DNA of 63,786 nucleotides from Bacteroidales bacterium (GTDB lineage Bacteria; Bacteroidota; Bacteroidia; Bacteroidales; P3): NCBI GenBank assembly GCA_017446745.1, contig JAFSQF010000014.1, positions 1 to 63,786 of the forward strand, read 5' to 3'. Shown piece by piece: positions 1 to 8,592 of this stretch (position 1 is its first letter; each line of letters starts with the position of its first letter). The notes under the pieces were generated by a model. It saw only the letters and a program-made list of their open reading frames with translations, ran no database searches and was not told where the DNA came from. The position numbers and the translations under genes were made by a program.

Positions 1-630
1 CTTTGCCTTGATGTTGAACGCCGAGCCGCCGGTGATGATGTCCTGGTTGGAGAGCACGATGCGGTAGTCGCGCACGTCGCGCACGCCGCAGAGCACAATG
101 CTGTTTGGGAATGCCGCGGGGCGTTCGTCGTAGCCGGAGCGTAGCTGGCGCAGTACGCTGACCAGCGAGTCGCCCACCAGGGCGTCAATCTCGTCGATGA
201 AGAGCACCAGTGGCTTTGGCAATGCCTCGCAGAGGCGATGCAGAAAAGAGGAGAGCATAGAGTCTTCGCCTTCGTCCTGCACGCTGTCGCGGACACGTTT
301 GGCAATGTCGCCGCCGATAATAGTCCGGGCCCTTTCCGCCAAAGTGTCGACGGTGGACTTGACGACACTCTTCACGTTGTTGCGCGAGGCCTGGCCGCCC
401 TCGACGTTGGCATAGACGGCGATGTAGTCGCCATGCTTGTTGAGGTAGTCGCGCAGGGCGAGCATACACGATGTCTTGCCGGTCTGGCGTGGGGCGTGGA
501 GCACGAAATACTTCTTCTGCCTTATAAGCATCAGCATGTCATCGAGGTCGAACCGGCTCAGCGGGTCGATGGTATATTGTTCGTCGGGGCGGTTGGGCCC
601 GGCAGTGTTGAAAAAACGTTCCATGGACAT
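1..630 (-). CDS. AAA-type ATPase, N-terminal part (runs off the window)
   Basis: The minus-strand frame from ATG at 630 stays open for all 210 codons to the window edge, so the C-terminus is missing. It begins MSMERFFNTAGP and has a Walker A-like APRQTGKTS near residue 47 and a Walker B strand LVLFIDEIDAL near residue 130, which mark a P-loop ATPase. The overall pattern (a short leader, PLSRFDLDD, then the P-loop) resembles the AAA-like ATPases common in Bacteroidota genomes that are often annotated only as ATP-binding protein (AAA_35 type). The role and substrate are unknown. The upstream ATG at 640 is followed at once by a stop, so 630 is the start. A different ATPase-family fragment lies at 18.5 kb. 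Confidence 0.75.
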   Translation of the reverse strand, partial: MSMERFFNTAGPNRPDEQYTIDPLSRFDLDDMLMLIRQKKYFVLHAPRQTGKTSCMLALRDYLNKHGDYIAVYANVEGGQASRNNVKSVVKSTVDTLAERARTIIGGDIAKRVRDSVQDEGEDSMLSSFLHRLCEALPKPLVLFIDEIDALVGDSLVSVLRQLRSGYDERPAAFPNSIVLCGVRDVRDYRIVLSNQDIITGGSAFNIKAK

Positions 631-807
631 GTTTTTACATATTTTTATGAATATAACGACAAAAAGGGATTTTTGTTATGTCAGCAATGTGTTTTTATGA
701 ATGTTTACCTGCTGGCAATTGGTACATTTGCTCCTCTAAGCAACGGGATAAAAAAGGTGTAATGTTATTCTATCTTAATATAGCTCCGTAGTTTCGGCAT
801 ATAATAG

Positions 808-866
808 CCGTGGGCATGAGCCCACGGGAATCGTAATGCTAAATTCTCTCTGAGCCCCGCAGGGGC
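808..866. repeat. Pair of short hairpins, interspersed-repeat type
   Basis: The first is a perfect inverted repeat CCGTGGGC-ATGA-GCCCACGG at 808-827. The second is GCCCC-GCA-GGGGC at 854-866, inside the phrase GAGCCCCGCAGGGGCGGCAT. From memory, phrases like this recur between genes in Bacteroidota, so I read it as one copy of a dispersed repeat; a second copy is not visible in this window. It could also act as a terminator or mRNA-end structure for the short region between the two divergent genes. Confidence 0.45.
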
Positions 867-988
867 GGCATATTACGATAACACATCTAATCGTCATCAC
901 TAATATGTTTTTTCTCGATTATACGTGGTGGATGATTCATTTTTTTTTACAATGTTTCATAATAATCCGTTATGTTCGCTTTTTTTCG

Positions 989-996
989 TAACTTTG
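989..996 (+). promoter_or_regulatory. Possible -7 promoter box for ileS
   Basis: TAACTTTG matches the Bacteroidota -7 consensus TAnnTTTG. No clear -33 TTTG lies at the usual spacing, so support is from one box only. Confidence 0.35.
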
Positions 997-1258
997 CAAG
1001 TTCGTTTTATTATTTTGTATTTTTATATTTGATTGTTTATTAGTTTGTAAGAATGTATTCGCCGTTTCGCACGGCTCAGATGATTGAATAAAGTCACCAT
1101 TGAGAAAGGCTAAGAAGTAACCGTTCATTCTTTAACAACAGTTAACCTATTGTTTAGTTTGTTGATTTGGAGACGACAATTAAACACTGATACAATTCAG
1201 CGACCTACTTAAACTCTGTTAGATTTCGGCTAAAACCATTGAACACCCTATAAAGATT

Positions 1259-4200
1259 ATGAAGTATAAAGAATATAAGCAGCTTAATTTGACCCAGATT
1301 GGCGAGGAAATACGTCGCTGGTGGGAAGAGAACGAAATTTTTGAACAGGGCCAGAAACTCAGCGAGGGCCATCCCTCGTTTGTGTTCTACGATGGCCCCC
1401 CGTCGGCCAACGGCAAGCCCGGCATCCATCATGTCATGGCCCGCACCATCAAGGATGTCTTCTGCCGCTACAAAGCTCAGAAAGGTTTCCACGTGGACCG
1501 CAAGGCCGGCTGGGACACCCACGGCCTCCCCGTAGAACTGGGTGTGGAGAAAACCCTCGGCATCACCAAAGAGGACATCGGCAAGAAAATCAGCGTGGAC
1601 GAATACAATAAAGCCTGTCGCACCGAGGTGCTGAAATATAAGGATCTGTGGGACGAACTGACAAAACAGATGGGCTATTGGGTGGACCTCAAGAACCCTT
1701 ACATCACCTTCGAGAACGAGTATATCGAGACGCTTTGGTTCCTCCTCAAGAAACTCTACGACAAGGGACTGCTCTATAAAGGCTACACCATACAGCCTTT
1801 CAGCCCGGCTGCCGGCACTGGCCTGTCGAGCCACGAGCTCAACCTGCCGGGATGCTACCGCGATGTGAAAGACACCACCTGCGTGGCAATGTTCCGGCTG
1901 ATGCGCTCGCAGGCTGTGACGCCCGCGCTTCTGTCTGACACAGCAAAAAAAATACAAACCCTTATCGACAACGCGACAATGGCCTCCTACGCCATTGCAT
2001 GGACCACCACGCCCTGGACGCTTCCCAGCAATACGGCTCTCTGCGTGGGACCCAACATCGACTACGTAGTGCTGCACACCAAACACCCCTACCGCGACGA
2101 AGAATGCCAGATTATCATGGCTAAAGCGTTGTTGAATAGTATGTTCCCCACTAAAGAAGACGAGGAACCAAGATACAAAATTGTGGCCGAATGCAAGGGT
2201 TCCGACCTCGAAGGCATAGCCTACGAGCAGCTGATTCCTTGGGTGAAACCTCGTGAGGTGAGCGACAAGGGCTCGTTCCGGATTATTCTCGGCGACTACG
2301 TCACCACCGAGGACGGCACCGGCATTGTGCACATCGCTCCCACTTTCGGCGCCGACGACGCGCGTGTGGCAAAGAAAGCCGGCATCGGCGAGCTGCTCCT
2401 TTTCGACCGCGACGGCAAACAGATGCCTATGGTGGACCGTCAGGGACGCTTCGCTCCCATCAACGACCTCGACCCCAAATGGGTGGGCGAGAACATGAAC
2501 ACAGAACTCTATGCTCCCTACGCCGGCAAGTTCGTGAAAAACGCCTACGACCCCTCAAAGACCGACAAGGATATCAGCCTCGATATCGAACTGGTCGTCA
2601 TGCTGAAAGAACAGGGCAAGCTCTTCAAAAGCGAGAAACACACTCACAGCTACCCACACTGCTGGCGCACCGACAAGCCAGTGCTCTACTACCCCCTCGA
2701 CAGCTGGTTCATTCGCACCACGGCCCTCAAGGATCGCATGATTGAACTCAACAAAACCATCAACTGGAAACCTGAGGCCACTGGCACCGGACGCTTCGGC
2801 AACTGGCTGGAAAACATCGTCGACTGGAATCTCAGCCGCAGCCGCTACTGGGGTACACCACTGCCCATCTGGCGCACTGAGGACGGCAAGGAGGAGCTCT
2901 GCATAGGCAGCATCGAGCAGCTCTGCTCGGAGATTGAGAAGTCGGTGGCTGCCGGCATGATGTCTCAGGAACTGGCCGACCAACTGGGCTACACGAAAGC
3001 CAAAGTCAAGGGCTCGCACTTCGACCTCCACCGCCCATATATCGACAGCGTGGTCCTGGTAAGCCCTTCGGGAAAAGCCATGCACCGCGAGCCAGACCTC
3101 ATCGACGTGTGGTTCGACAGCGGCGCTATGCCTTACGCTCAAATCCACTACATGGGACAGGAACTACGCCACGACCAATTCCCCGCCGACTTCATCGCCG
3201 AGGGCGTGGACCAGACTCGCGGCTGGTTCTATACGCTCCACGCCATAGCCACCATGTGCTTCGATAGCGTGGCGTTCAAAAATGTGATATCCAATGGCTT
3301 GGTGCTTGATAAGAACGGCAACAAGATGTCGAAACGTCTTGGCAATGGCGTCGACCCCTTCGAAACTCTTCAGAAGTATGGCCCCGATGCCACCCGCTGG
3401 TATATGATCACCAACAGCCAGCCGTGGGATAACCTGAAATTCGACGCCGAGGGTGTCGACGAGGTGCGACGCAAACTCTTCGGCACTCTCTACAACACCT
3501 ACAGCTTCTTCGCCCTCTATGCCAACCTCGACAACTTCCAATACAAGGAGGACGACTTGCCTATAGAGCAGCGCCCCGAAATAGACCGCTGGATTCTCAG
3601 CGAGCTTAACACGCTGGTGAAGACCGTCGACGAGGCCTTCGCCGACTATGAACCCACCCGCGCGGGCCGCGCCATTGCCGAGTTCGTGGATGCCTACCTC
3701 AGCAACTGGTATGTGCGCCTCAGCCGTCGCCGTTTCTGGAAAGGCGACGCCAGCAACGACAAAATCTCGGCCTACCAGACACTCTATACCTGCCTTGAGA
3801 CCCTCGCCCTCCTCATGTCGCCCATAGCGCCTTTCTTTAGCGAACGCCTCTTCGGCGACCTCAACGCCGTAACACAACGCCAGAAAGTGGCCTCTGTCCA
3901 CCATGCACTCTTCCCCACTGTCCATGAGGATTTTATCGACAAGGCTCTCGAACAACGCATGCAGCTCGCCCAAAAACTCTGCTCCATGGGCCTCTCGCTC
4001 CGCAAGAAGAGCAACATCCGCGTGCGGCAGCCCCTCGCCAAAATTGTGCTGCCCGTTCATGACGACGCCTTCCAACATCAGGTGGAAAAGGTGAAACATC
4101 TTATTTGCAGCGAACTGAACATCAAGGAGGTGGAGTTCCTCGCCGCCGACAACACCCTGCTTGTGAAGAGCATCAAGCCCAACTTCAAGACCCTCGGACC

Positions 4201-4687
4201 TCGCTACGGCAAGATTATGAAGGCTATAGCCACTGAAATCTCCGCTTTCAGCCAGCAGCAAATCAACGAACTCGAGGCCAACGGAAGCACTACGCTCTCA
4301 GTAGGCGGTCAGGAGGTGGAAATTCTTATCTCCGATGTTGAAATAGCCACGCAGGACATCCCAGGCTGGGTCGTGGCAAATGAGGGCAATATCACAGTGG
4401 CTCTCGACATTACACTCACGCAGGAGCTGATTGATGAAGGATTGGCACGCGAAATAGTAAACCGTATACAGAATATCCGCAAAGATGAGTTTGACGTCAC
4501 CGACCGCATCGTCGTGCGCCTCCAGCATGGACAGTGGGACAACGCCGTGGAACGCTACCACGACTATATCTGCAACGAGACTCTCTGCGACAACTTCGAG
4601 CTGGCCGACACCATCGAAAGCGACACCGCTAAAACCATCGAGATTGTCGACGGTGTGCAAACTCTTATCGACGTGAGATGTAAGTGA
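1259..4687 (+). CDS. ileS: Isoleucyl-tRNA synthetase
   Basis: A class I aminoacyl-tRNA synthetase that charges tRNA-Ile with isoleucine in the cytoplasm. The HIGH region appears as PGIHH at residues 54-58, the variant form usual in this phylum, and KMSKR lies near residue 690. Between them is the large insertion expected for the CP1 editing domain that hydrolyses mischarged Val-tRNA. The C-terminal half carries the anticodon-binding region. The length of 1142 residues fits Bacteroidota IleS. The ATG at 1259 is the first start in frame and opens with MKYKEYKQLNLTQIG, typical of this group. A promoter-like box lies at 989-996. The next gene starts 37 bases downstream on the same strand and may be co-transcribed. 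Confidence 0.97.
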   Translation: MKYKEYKQLNLTQIGEEIRRWWEENEIFEQGQKLSEGHPSFVFYDGPPSANGKPGIHHVMARTIKDVFCRYKAQKGFHVDRKAGWDTHGLPVELGVEKTLGITKEDIGKKISVDEYNKACRTEVLKYKDLWDELTKQMGYWVDLKNPYITFENEYIETLWFLLKKLYDKGLLYKGYTIQPFSPAAGTGLSSHELNLPGCYRDVKDTTCVAMFRLMRSQAVTPALLSDTAKKIQTLIDNATMASYAIAWTTTPWTLPSNTALCVGPNIDYVVLHTKHPYRDEECQIIMAKALLNSMFPTKEDEEPRYKIVAECKGSDLEGIAYEQLIPWVKPREVSDKGSFRIILGDYVTTEDGTGIVHIAPTFGADDARVAKKAGIGELLLFDRDGKQMPMVDRQGRFAPINDLDPKWVGENMNTELYAPYAGKFVKNAYDPSKTDKDISLDIELVVMLKEQGKLFKSEKHTHSYPHCWRTDKPVLYYPLDSWFIRTTALKDRMIELNKTINWKPEATGTGRFGNWLENIVDWNLSRSRYWGTPLPIWRTEDGKEELCIGSIEQLCSEIEKSVAAGMMSQELADQLGYTKAKVKGSHFDLHRPYIDSVVLVSPSGKAMHREPDLIDVWFDSGAMPYAQIHYMGQELRHDQFPADFIAEGVDQTRGWFYTLHAIATMCFDSVAFKNVISNGLVLDKNGNKMSKRLGNGVDPFETLQKYGPDATRWYMITNSQPWDNLKFDAEGVDEVRRKLFGTLYNTYSFFALYANLDNFQYKEDDLPIEQRPEIDRWILSELNTLVKTVDEAFADYEPTRAGRAIAEFVDAYLSNWYVRLSRRRFWKGDASNDKISAYQTLYTCLETLALLMSPIAPFFSERLFGDLNAVTQRQKVASVHHALFPTVHEDFIDKALEQRMQLAQKLCSMGLSLRKKSNIRVRQPLAKIVLPVHDDAFQHQVEKVKHLICSELNIKEVEFLAADNTLLVKSIKPNFKTLGPRYGKIMKAIATEISAFSQQQINELEANGSTTLSVGGQEVEILISDVEIATQDIPGWVVANEGNITVALDITLTQELIDEGLAREIVNRIQNIRKDEFDVTDRIVVRLQHGQWDNAVERYHDYICNETLCDNFELADTIESDTAKTIEIVDGVQTLIDVRCK

Positions 4688-4724
4688 TACTGTTGGATTG
4701 TTTCTAACTTTTCAACCATATAGC

Positions 4725-6263
4725 ATGCTCCGTGTATTTTTCTTAGCCGCCTTGCTTCTTGTGCTCTGGCTGCCGGCGTTTTGCCAGCAGCCAGAACGCA
4801 TGCAGGGCAATCCTATGGAGGACAATCCCCTCAACCCTCTCAACTTCGGCCTCCGTGAGGCCTCAGATGGCATGGAACGCTACAACGCTCTTATGGCGTG
4901 CCACCGCGAGGCTGTGGCTTCGCATAGGCCGGTCTCCTATGCCGGCATCGACACCATCCGTCTTGTAGTCCCCGAAAACGCCGCCTCCATCCCTCTGCCA
5001 TACATCACCGACTTCGCCGGCGCGGTAATCGTTGTACGCAACAACTCGGGTCACAACGTCACCCTTTTCTCGCTCACCGGCGATAAGGAGCCCGAAGAGA
5101 TTAAGGTGGACTGTAGGATGCTTGAAGATAATGACTTCCGCGAGGTGCCGGAATTCAGGTCGGGCTATAACCTCTTGATTGTCGACGACAAGACACCGTG
5201 GTCGGCCCATCAGCACAGGGGAAATGCTTTCTATCGTTCCGACCTGATAGCTATTGCTGAAGGCCATTCGCAGAACTCAACAATTGCTCCTTTTACCGAT
5301 GCCGCCGCAATGCCGTTGTTCCGCTATGTGACGGTATCGTCGGACGTGAAGTCTATTGAGCACGTCACTATTATTCGCGACCGGTCGTCGGCCAACATAA
5401 CCTATTGCTTCTCCGTGGCCAACCAATACAATGTGGCCTTTCGCAACGTTCATGTCGTCACGCCTCGCAGCATCCTTTTCGGCGACAAGATTTTTGACAT
5501 TGCAAATAGCGCAATGGTCTCCTTTTCAAACATCATTATCGATTCCAGCTATTCTTCGAAGAATAGCTATGGCTACGCTTTCTGCTTGACGAACGTGGCC
5601 GGCATTCGCTTCGAGAACATACGGTGCCGCACGGCATGGCATGCCTTCGCGGCGGCAAGCGTCAACGGCGTCGAGATGCGTCGTTGCGTGGCCAACGGCT
5701 TCTCGCTGCTCTGCTATGGCAGAGACATTCATGCCACGGAGTGCGACATGCGCGTGCGTGGCTTCCATCTCTCGTCGCTCTTCGGCACCTTGCGCCTCGA
5801 CAGCTGCTATTTCTCGCAATGCACTCCGGTGATGCTCCGCAGCGACTATAACGCTTACACGCCATTCGATATCAGGGCCTCTCATTGCTCGGTCGACGCC
5901 AGCCGCAAATACCATGCCTTTGTCAATGCCGTTTTCTTCTCCAACCAGCCCAACCGCCGTCCGGAATTGTCCGCTCTTTGCTTGCCAAACATATGGGTGG
6001 AGGCTCTCACAGTCAACAACCGTCCTCTGTACAGACAATTCGACATCCTCGCTCTGTCGGGCAACATGAAGGTGGGGGAGAGGCAGGTCGACTATCTGCA
6101 GCATATTGAGGTGAACGGCCTCCGCACTATGTGCAAAGGCCGGCAGTCGAAGTGTAGAATTTTCCTCTCACGCCATGCCGTCAAGACCGTCAGGAAGTTC
6201 TCGGCGAACTATAAAAATGTGGATAACGGAGACGCCGACATCATTAATTGCATAGGCAATTGA
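4725..6263 (+). CDS. Secreted protein of unknown function, probable parallel beta-helix
   Basis: I place the start at the ATG at 4725, which gives a clean signal peptide (MLRVFFLAALLLVLWLPAFC then QQPE). An upstream TTG at 4698 only adds a non-signal-like leader. The mature chain of about 490 residues has no enzyme motif that I recognise. From about residue 190 to 390 it shows repeating short strands with N, V and F in register (FRNVHVV, FSNIIID, FENIRCR, MRRCVAN, LDSCYFS), which is the look of a right-handed parallel beta-helix. It probably sits in the periplasm or at the cell surface. It follows ileS by 37 bases. No T9SS sorting domain is visible at the C-terminus. Confidence 0.7.
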   Translation: MLRVFFLAALLLVLWLPAFCQQPERMQGNPMEDNPLNPLNFGLREASDGMERYNALMACHREAVASHRPVSYAGIDTIRLVVPENAASIPLPYITDFAGAVIVVRNNSGHNVTLFSLTGDKEPEEIKVDCRMLEDNDFREVPEFRSGYNLLIVDDKTPWSAHQHRGNAFYRSDLIAIAEGHSQNSTIAPFTDAAAMPLFRYVTVSSDVKSIEHVTIIRDRSSANITYCFSVANQYNVAFRNVHVVTPRSILFGDKIFDIANSAMVSFSNIIIDSSYSSKNSYGYAFCLTNVAGIRFENIRCRTAWHAFAAASVNGVEMRRCVANGFSLLCYGRDIHATECDMRVRGFHLSSLFGTLRLDSCYFSQCTPVMLRSDYNAYTPFDIRASHCSVDASRKYHAFVNAVFFSNQPNRRPELSALCLPNIWVEALTVNNRPLYRQFDILALSGNMKVGERQVDYLQHIEVNGLRTMCKGRQSKCRIFLSRHAVKTVRKFSANYKNVDNGDADIINCIGN

Positions 6264-6276
6264 CCATGTCGGCGTC
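6231..6276. terminator. Nested inverted repeat between convergent genes
   Basis: GACGCCGACAT (6231-6241) pairs perfectly with ATGTCGGCGTC (6266-6276). Inside the loop, AATTGC (6246-6251) pairs with GCAATT (6256-6261). The structure spans the stop codon of the beta-helix gene and lies before the end of the convergent FKBP gene. No T-run follows on either strand, so it is a terminator-like or mRNA-end hairpin rather than a classic intrinsic terminator. Confidence 0.5.
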
Positions 6277-6302
6277 ATGTTGCGTAACCCTCTCAGCATA
6301 AG

Positions 6303-7028
6303 TTAGCCACGGATGTCGTGGACTTCCACCTCATAGATTATTATCGTGTTGGGCGGGATGTTGTCGGTGCCGCGTTGGCCGAAGCCCATCTGGCTGGGGA
6401 AATAGAAGCGGTAGTGGCTTCCCTTGTTCATTATCTGGAAACCCTCAAAAAGCCCGGGGAAGATGGACTGGCTGATGACGTGCGTTATGGGTTCGCGGTT
6501 GCCATAGGTCTGGTCGAACACCTGGCCGTTGGTGAACATGCCTTTGTAGTCGAACACAACCACCTGGCCGATTTCGCCGGGTTTGCCGCTACCTTCTTTC
6601 AGTACTTCATAGTAGAATCCTTTGTCGCTTTTCTTCACGTTGGGATTGTCGCGCATCAGCTGCTCGAAATAGGGGGCTTCGCGCTTGGCGAGCTCCTCTT
6701 TGCTGGCTTGCGCTGCCATGTGCCTGTTCATGGATGCCTGCCCCTCAAGCTCGGTAAGGAGCCTCATGGTCTGATGCTCGGTCATGGGCTGCTGCTTGCT
6801 GTCGAGTGTGGTGACAATGGCTTGCAGCATCAGCTCGCGGTTGATGTCGATGCCGGGGACCGCCATGTTCTGTGCCATGGCGAAGCCCAGCGCCCACGAG
6901 AGGCTGTCGTTCTTGCTGGTAAGCTCTACGGGTTTGTCGCTATTCACAACAATGCGCCCCTCCTTGCCTTTGCACCCTGTGGCTATCAATGCTGCTATTG
7001 CGGCAACACAAATAATGCTCTTCTTCAT
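6303..7028 (-). CDS. FKBP-type peptidyl-prolyl isomerase, lipoprotein
   Basis: A predicted periplasmic or outer-membrane-anchored folding catalyst that isomerises X-Pro bonds. The N-terminus MKKSIICVAAIAALIATGCKGK is a lipoprotein signal with the lipobox Cys at residue 19. Residues about 35-120 form the helical dimerisation-type region seen in FkpA- and Mip-like proteins. From about residue 140 the FKBP domain follows, with VVFDYKGMFTNGQVFDQT, FPGLFEGFQIM and a final IIIYEVEVHDI strand. It is the last gene of the minus-strand run, 111 bases after the decarboxylase gene. That gap is filled with low-complexity TTTAATTGCTC-like repeats. The substrate is unknown; helping secreted T9SS cargo to fold is a plausible inference only. 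Confidence 0.92.
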   Translation of the reverse strand: MKKSIICVAAIAALIATGCKGKEGRIVVNSDKPVELTSKNDSLSWALGFAMAQNMAVPGIDINRELMLQAIVTTLDSKQQPMTEHQTMRLLTELEGQASMNRHMAAQASKEELAKREAPYFEQLMRDNPNVKKSDKGFYYEVLKEGSGKPGEIGQVVVFDYKGMFTNGQVFDQTYGNREPITHVISQSIFPGLFEGFQIMNKGSHYRFYFPSQMGFGQRGTDNIPPNTIIIYEVEVHDIRG

Positions 7029-7139
7029 GTGCTGTTGTTTAACTGTTTAACTGTTTAATTGCTCTATTTAATTGCTCTGTTGGCTATTTGTAAATCAAGA
7101 TATCACGTAGATGGCGAGATGGTGGTTGATTGTGCCTGC

Positions 7140-8540
7140 CTAATATCCCAATATTTTCAGCATCGACTTGTGGCTCTGTTCTTTGGCGAAGAGCTTGGTG
7201 GTGTAGTCGCCGTTCTCGTCCTTGTCGATGATGATATGCTTGGGGGCGGGAATCAGACAGTGCTGTATGCCGCCATAGCCTCCTAAGCTTTCCTGGTAGG
7301 CTCCGGTGTGGAAGAAGCCTATGTAGAGGGGCTCGTCCTTCTGTAGCTTTGGTAGGAAGATGGCATTGGCGTGCGAGTCGGCATTGTAGTAGTCCTCGCT
7401 GTCGCAGGTCAATCCCCCAAGGAAGACGCGCTGATACTCGCAGTCCCAATGGTTGATGGGGAGCATGATGAAACGCTGGTTGATGCCCCACGTGTCGGGC
7501 AGGGTGGTGATGAACGACGAATCAATCATGTACCATAACTCTCGGTCGTTCTGCTGCTTCTGGTCCAGGATGCTGTAGAGCGTGGCACCGCTCTCACCCA
7601 CTGTGAACGAGCCAAACTCGGTGAAGATATTGGGCTCTTCAACTCCGCGGTTCGTGCAGATGTTCTTGATCTGGGCCAGGATTTCCTCGGCCATGTATTC
7701 GTAGTCGTAGTTGGAGGCCAACGAGTTCTTTATGGGGAAGCCCCCTCCGATATTCAGCGAGTCCAGCTCGGGGCACACATGCTTCAGGTCGCAGTAGACG
7801 TTGACGCATTTGGCCAACTCGTTCCAGTAGTAGGCCGTGTCGCGCACTCCCGTGTTGATGAAGAAATGCAGCATTTTGAAGGTGTACTTCGGGTTGTCCT
7901 TGATGGCCTCCTCGTAGAATGACACGATGTCGTGATAGCGGATGCCGAGGCGCGAGGTGTAGAAGTCGAACTTGGGCTCCTCCTCCGAGGCTATGCGGAT
8001 GCCTATCTTCATCGGCACCGCGGGGTCCTGCACTGCCTCGTCAAGCATGCGCATCTCGTTCTTGTTGTCGATGATGGGCACGATGTTGTGGAAGCCGTTC
8101 TTGTAGAGCTCGGCGATGTTGTCGATGTACTGCTGGCGTTTGAAACCATTGCTGACAATGATGATGTCCTTGTCAATCAACCCGCTGTTGTAGAGCTCCT
8201 GAATCAGGTTGATGTCGAATGCACTTGAGGTCTCCAGATTGATGCCATTCTTCAAGGCCTCTTCCATAACGAAACTGAAATGGCTGCTCTTGGTGCAGTA
8301 GCAGTAGTTGTAGCTGCCGCGGTAGTCGGTCTTGGCTATCGCCACGTTGAAGAAACGTTTGGCGCGCTGTATCTGCGAGCTGATTTTGGGCAGATAGGTG
8401 ATCTTCAACGGTGTGCCATACTGCTTGATGATCTCCATCAACGGGATGTCGTGGAAGTAGAGCTCGCCGTCCTCTGTGCGGAATTCATCCTGCGGGAACT
8501 CAAAGGTCTGGTCTATCAGATCGTAATACTTGTTTCTCAT
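7140..8540 (-). CDS. Arginine decarboxylase-type PLP enzyme (Orn/DAP/Arg decarboxylase 2 family)
   Basis: A fold-type III PLP decarboxylase. The PLP lysine is K84 in YNYCYCTKSSHF, the glycine loop is GGGFP in LNIGGGFPIKNS, and the C-terminal active-site Cys-Asp is in GGLTCDSEDYYN. The 466-residue chain closely follows the form annotated as arginine decarboxylase in Bacteroidota (opening with YYDLIDQTFEFPQDEF), which would make agmatine for polyamine synthesis. The exact substrate cannot be fixed from sequence, because ornithine, diaminopimelate and carboxynorspermidine enzymes share this fold. It lies 52 bases after the gingipain-like gene on the same strand. No other polyamine gene is in the window. 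Confidence 0.85.
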   Translation of the reverse strand: MRNKYYDLIDQTFEFPQDEFRTEDGELYFHDIPLMEIIKQYGTPLKITYLPKISSQIQRAKRFFNVAIAKTDYRGSYNYCYCTKSSHFSFVMEEALKNGINLETSSAFDINLIQELYNSGLIDKDIIIVSNGFKRQQYIDNIAELYKNGFHNIVPIIDNKNEMRMLDEAVQDPAVPMKIGIRIASEEEPKFDFYTSRLGIRYHDIVSFYEEAIKDNPKYTFKMLHFFINTGVRDTAYYWNELAKCVNVYCDLKHVCPELDSLNIGGGFPIKNSLASNYDYEYMAEEILAQIKNICTNRGVEEPNIFTEFGSFTVGESGATLYSILDQKQQNDRELWYMIDSSFITTLPDTWGINQRFIMLPINHWDCEYQRVFLGGLTCDSEDYYNADSHANAIFLPKLQKDEPLYIGFFHTGAYQESLGGYGGIQHCLIPAPKHIIIDKDENGDYTTKLFAKEQSHKSMLKILGY

Positions 8541-8592
8541 CTTGCCTGTTGTGTTATGGGGTGAATTGTTGAATTGTTGTTTGTTGAGTAGT

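Larger units (their letters stand above)
631..1258. other. Gene-free stretch upstream of ileS
   Basis: This 628-base stretch holds two hairpin repeats (808-866) and one promoter-like box (989-996) and is otherwise AT-rich with no convincing ORF. It separates two divergent genes, so it should carry both of their promoters. If transcription of ileS starts just after 996, the messenger has a leader of about 250 bases. I recognise no known riboswitch or T-box in it. Confidence 0.5.

Noticed and set aside
997-1258. T-box or other riboswitch upstream of ileS
   Set aside because: No T-box sequence or terminator is visible, and T-box control is not expected in Bacteroidota.
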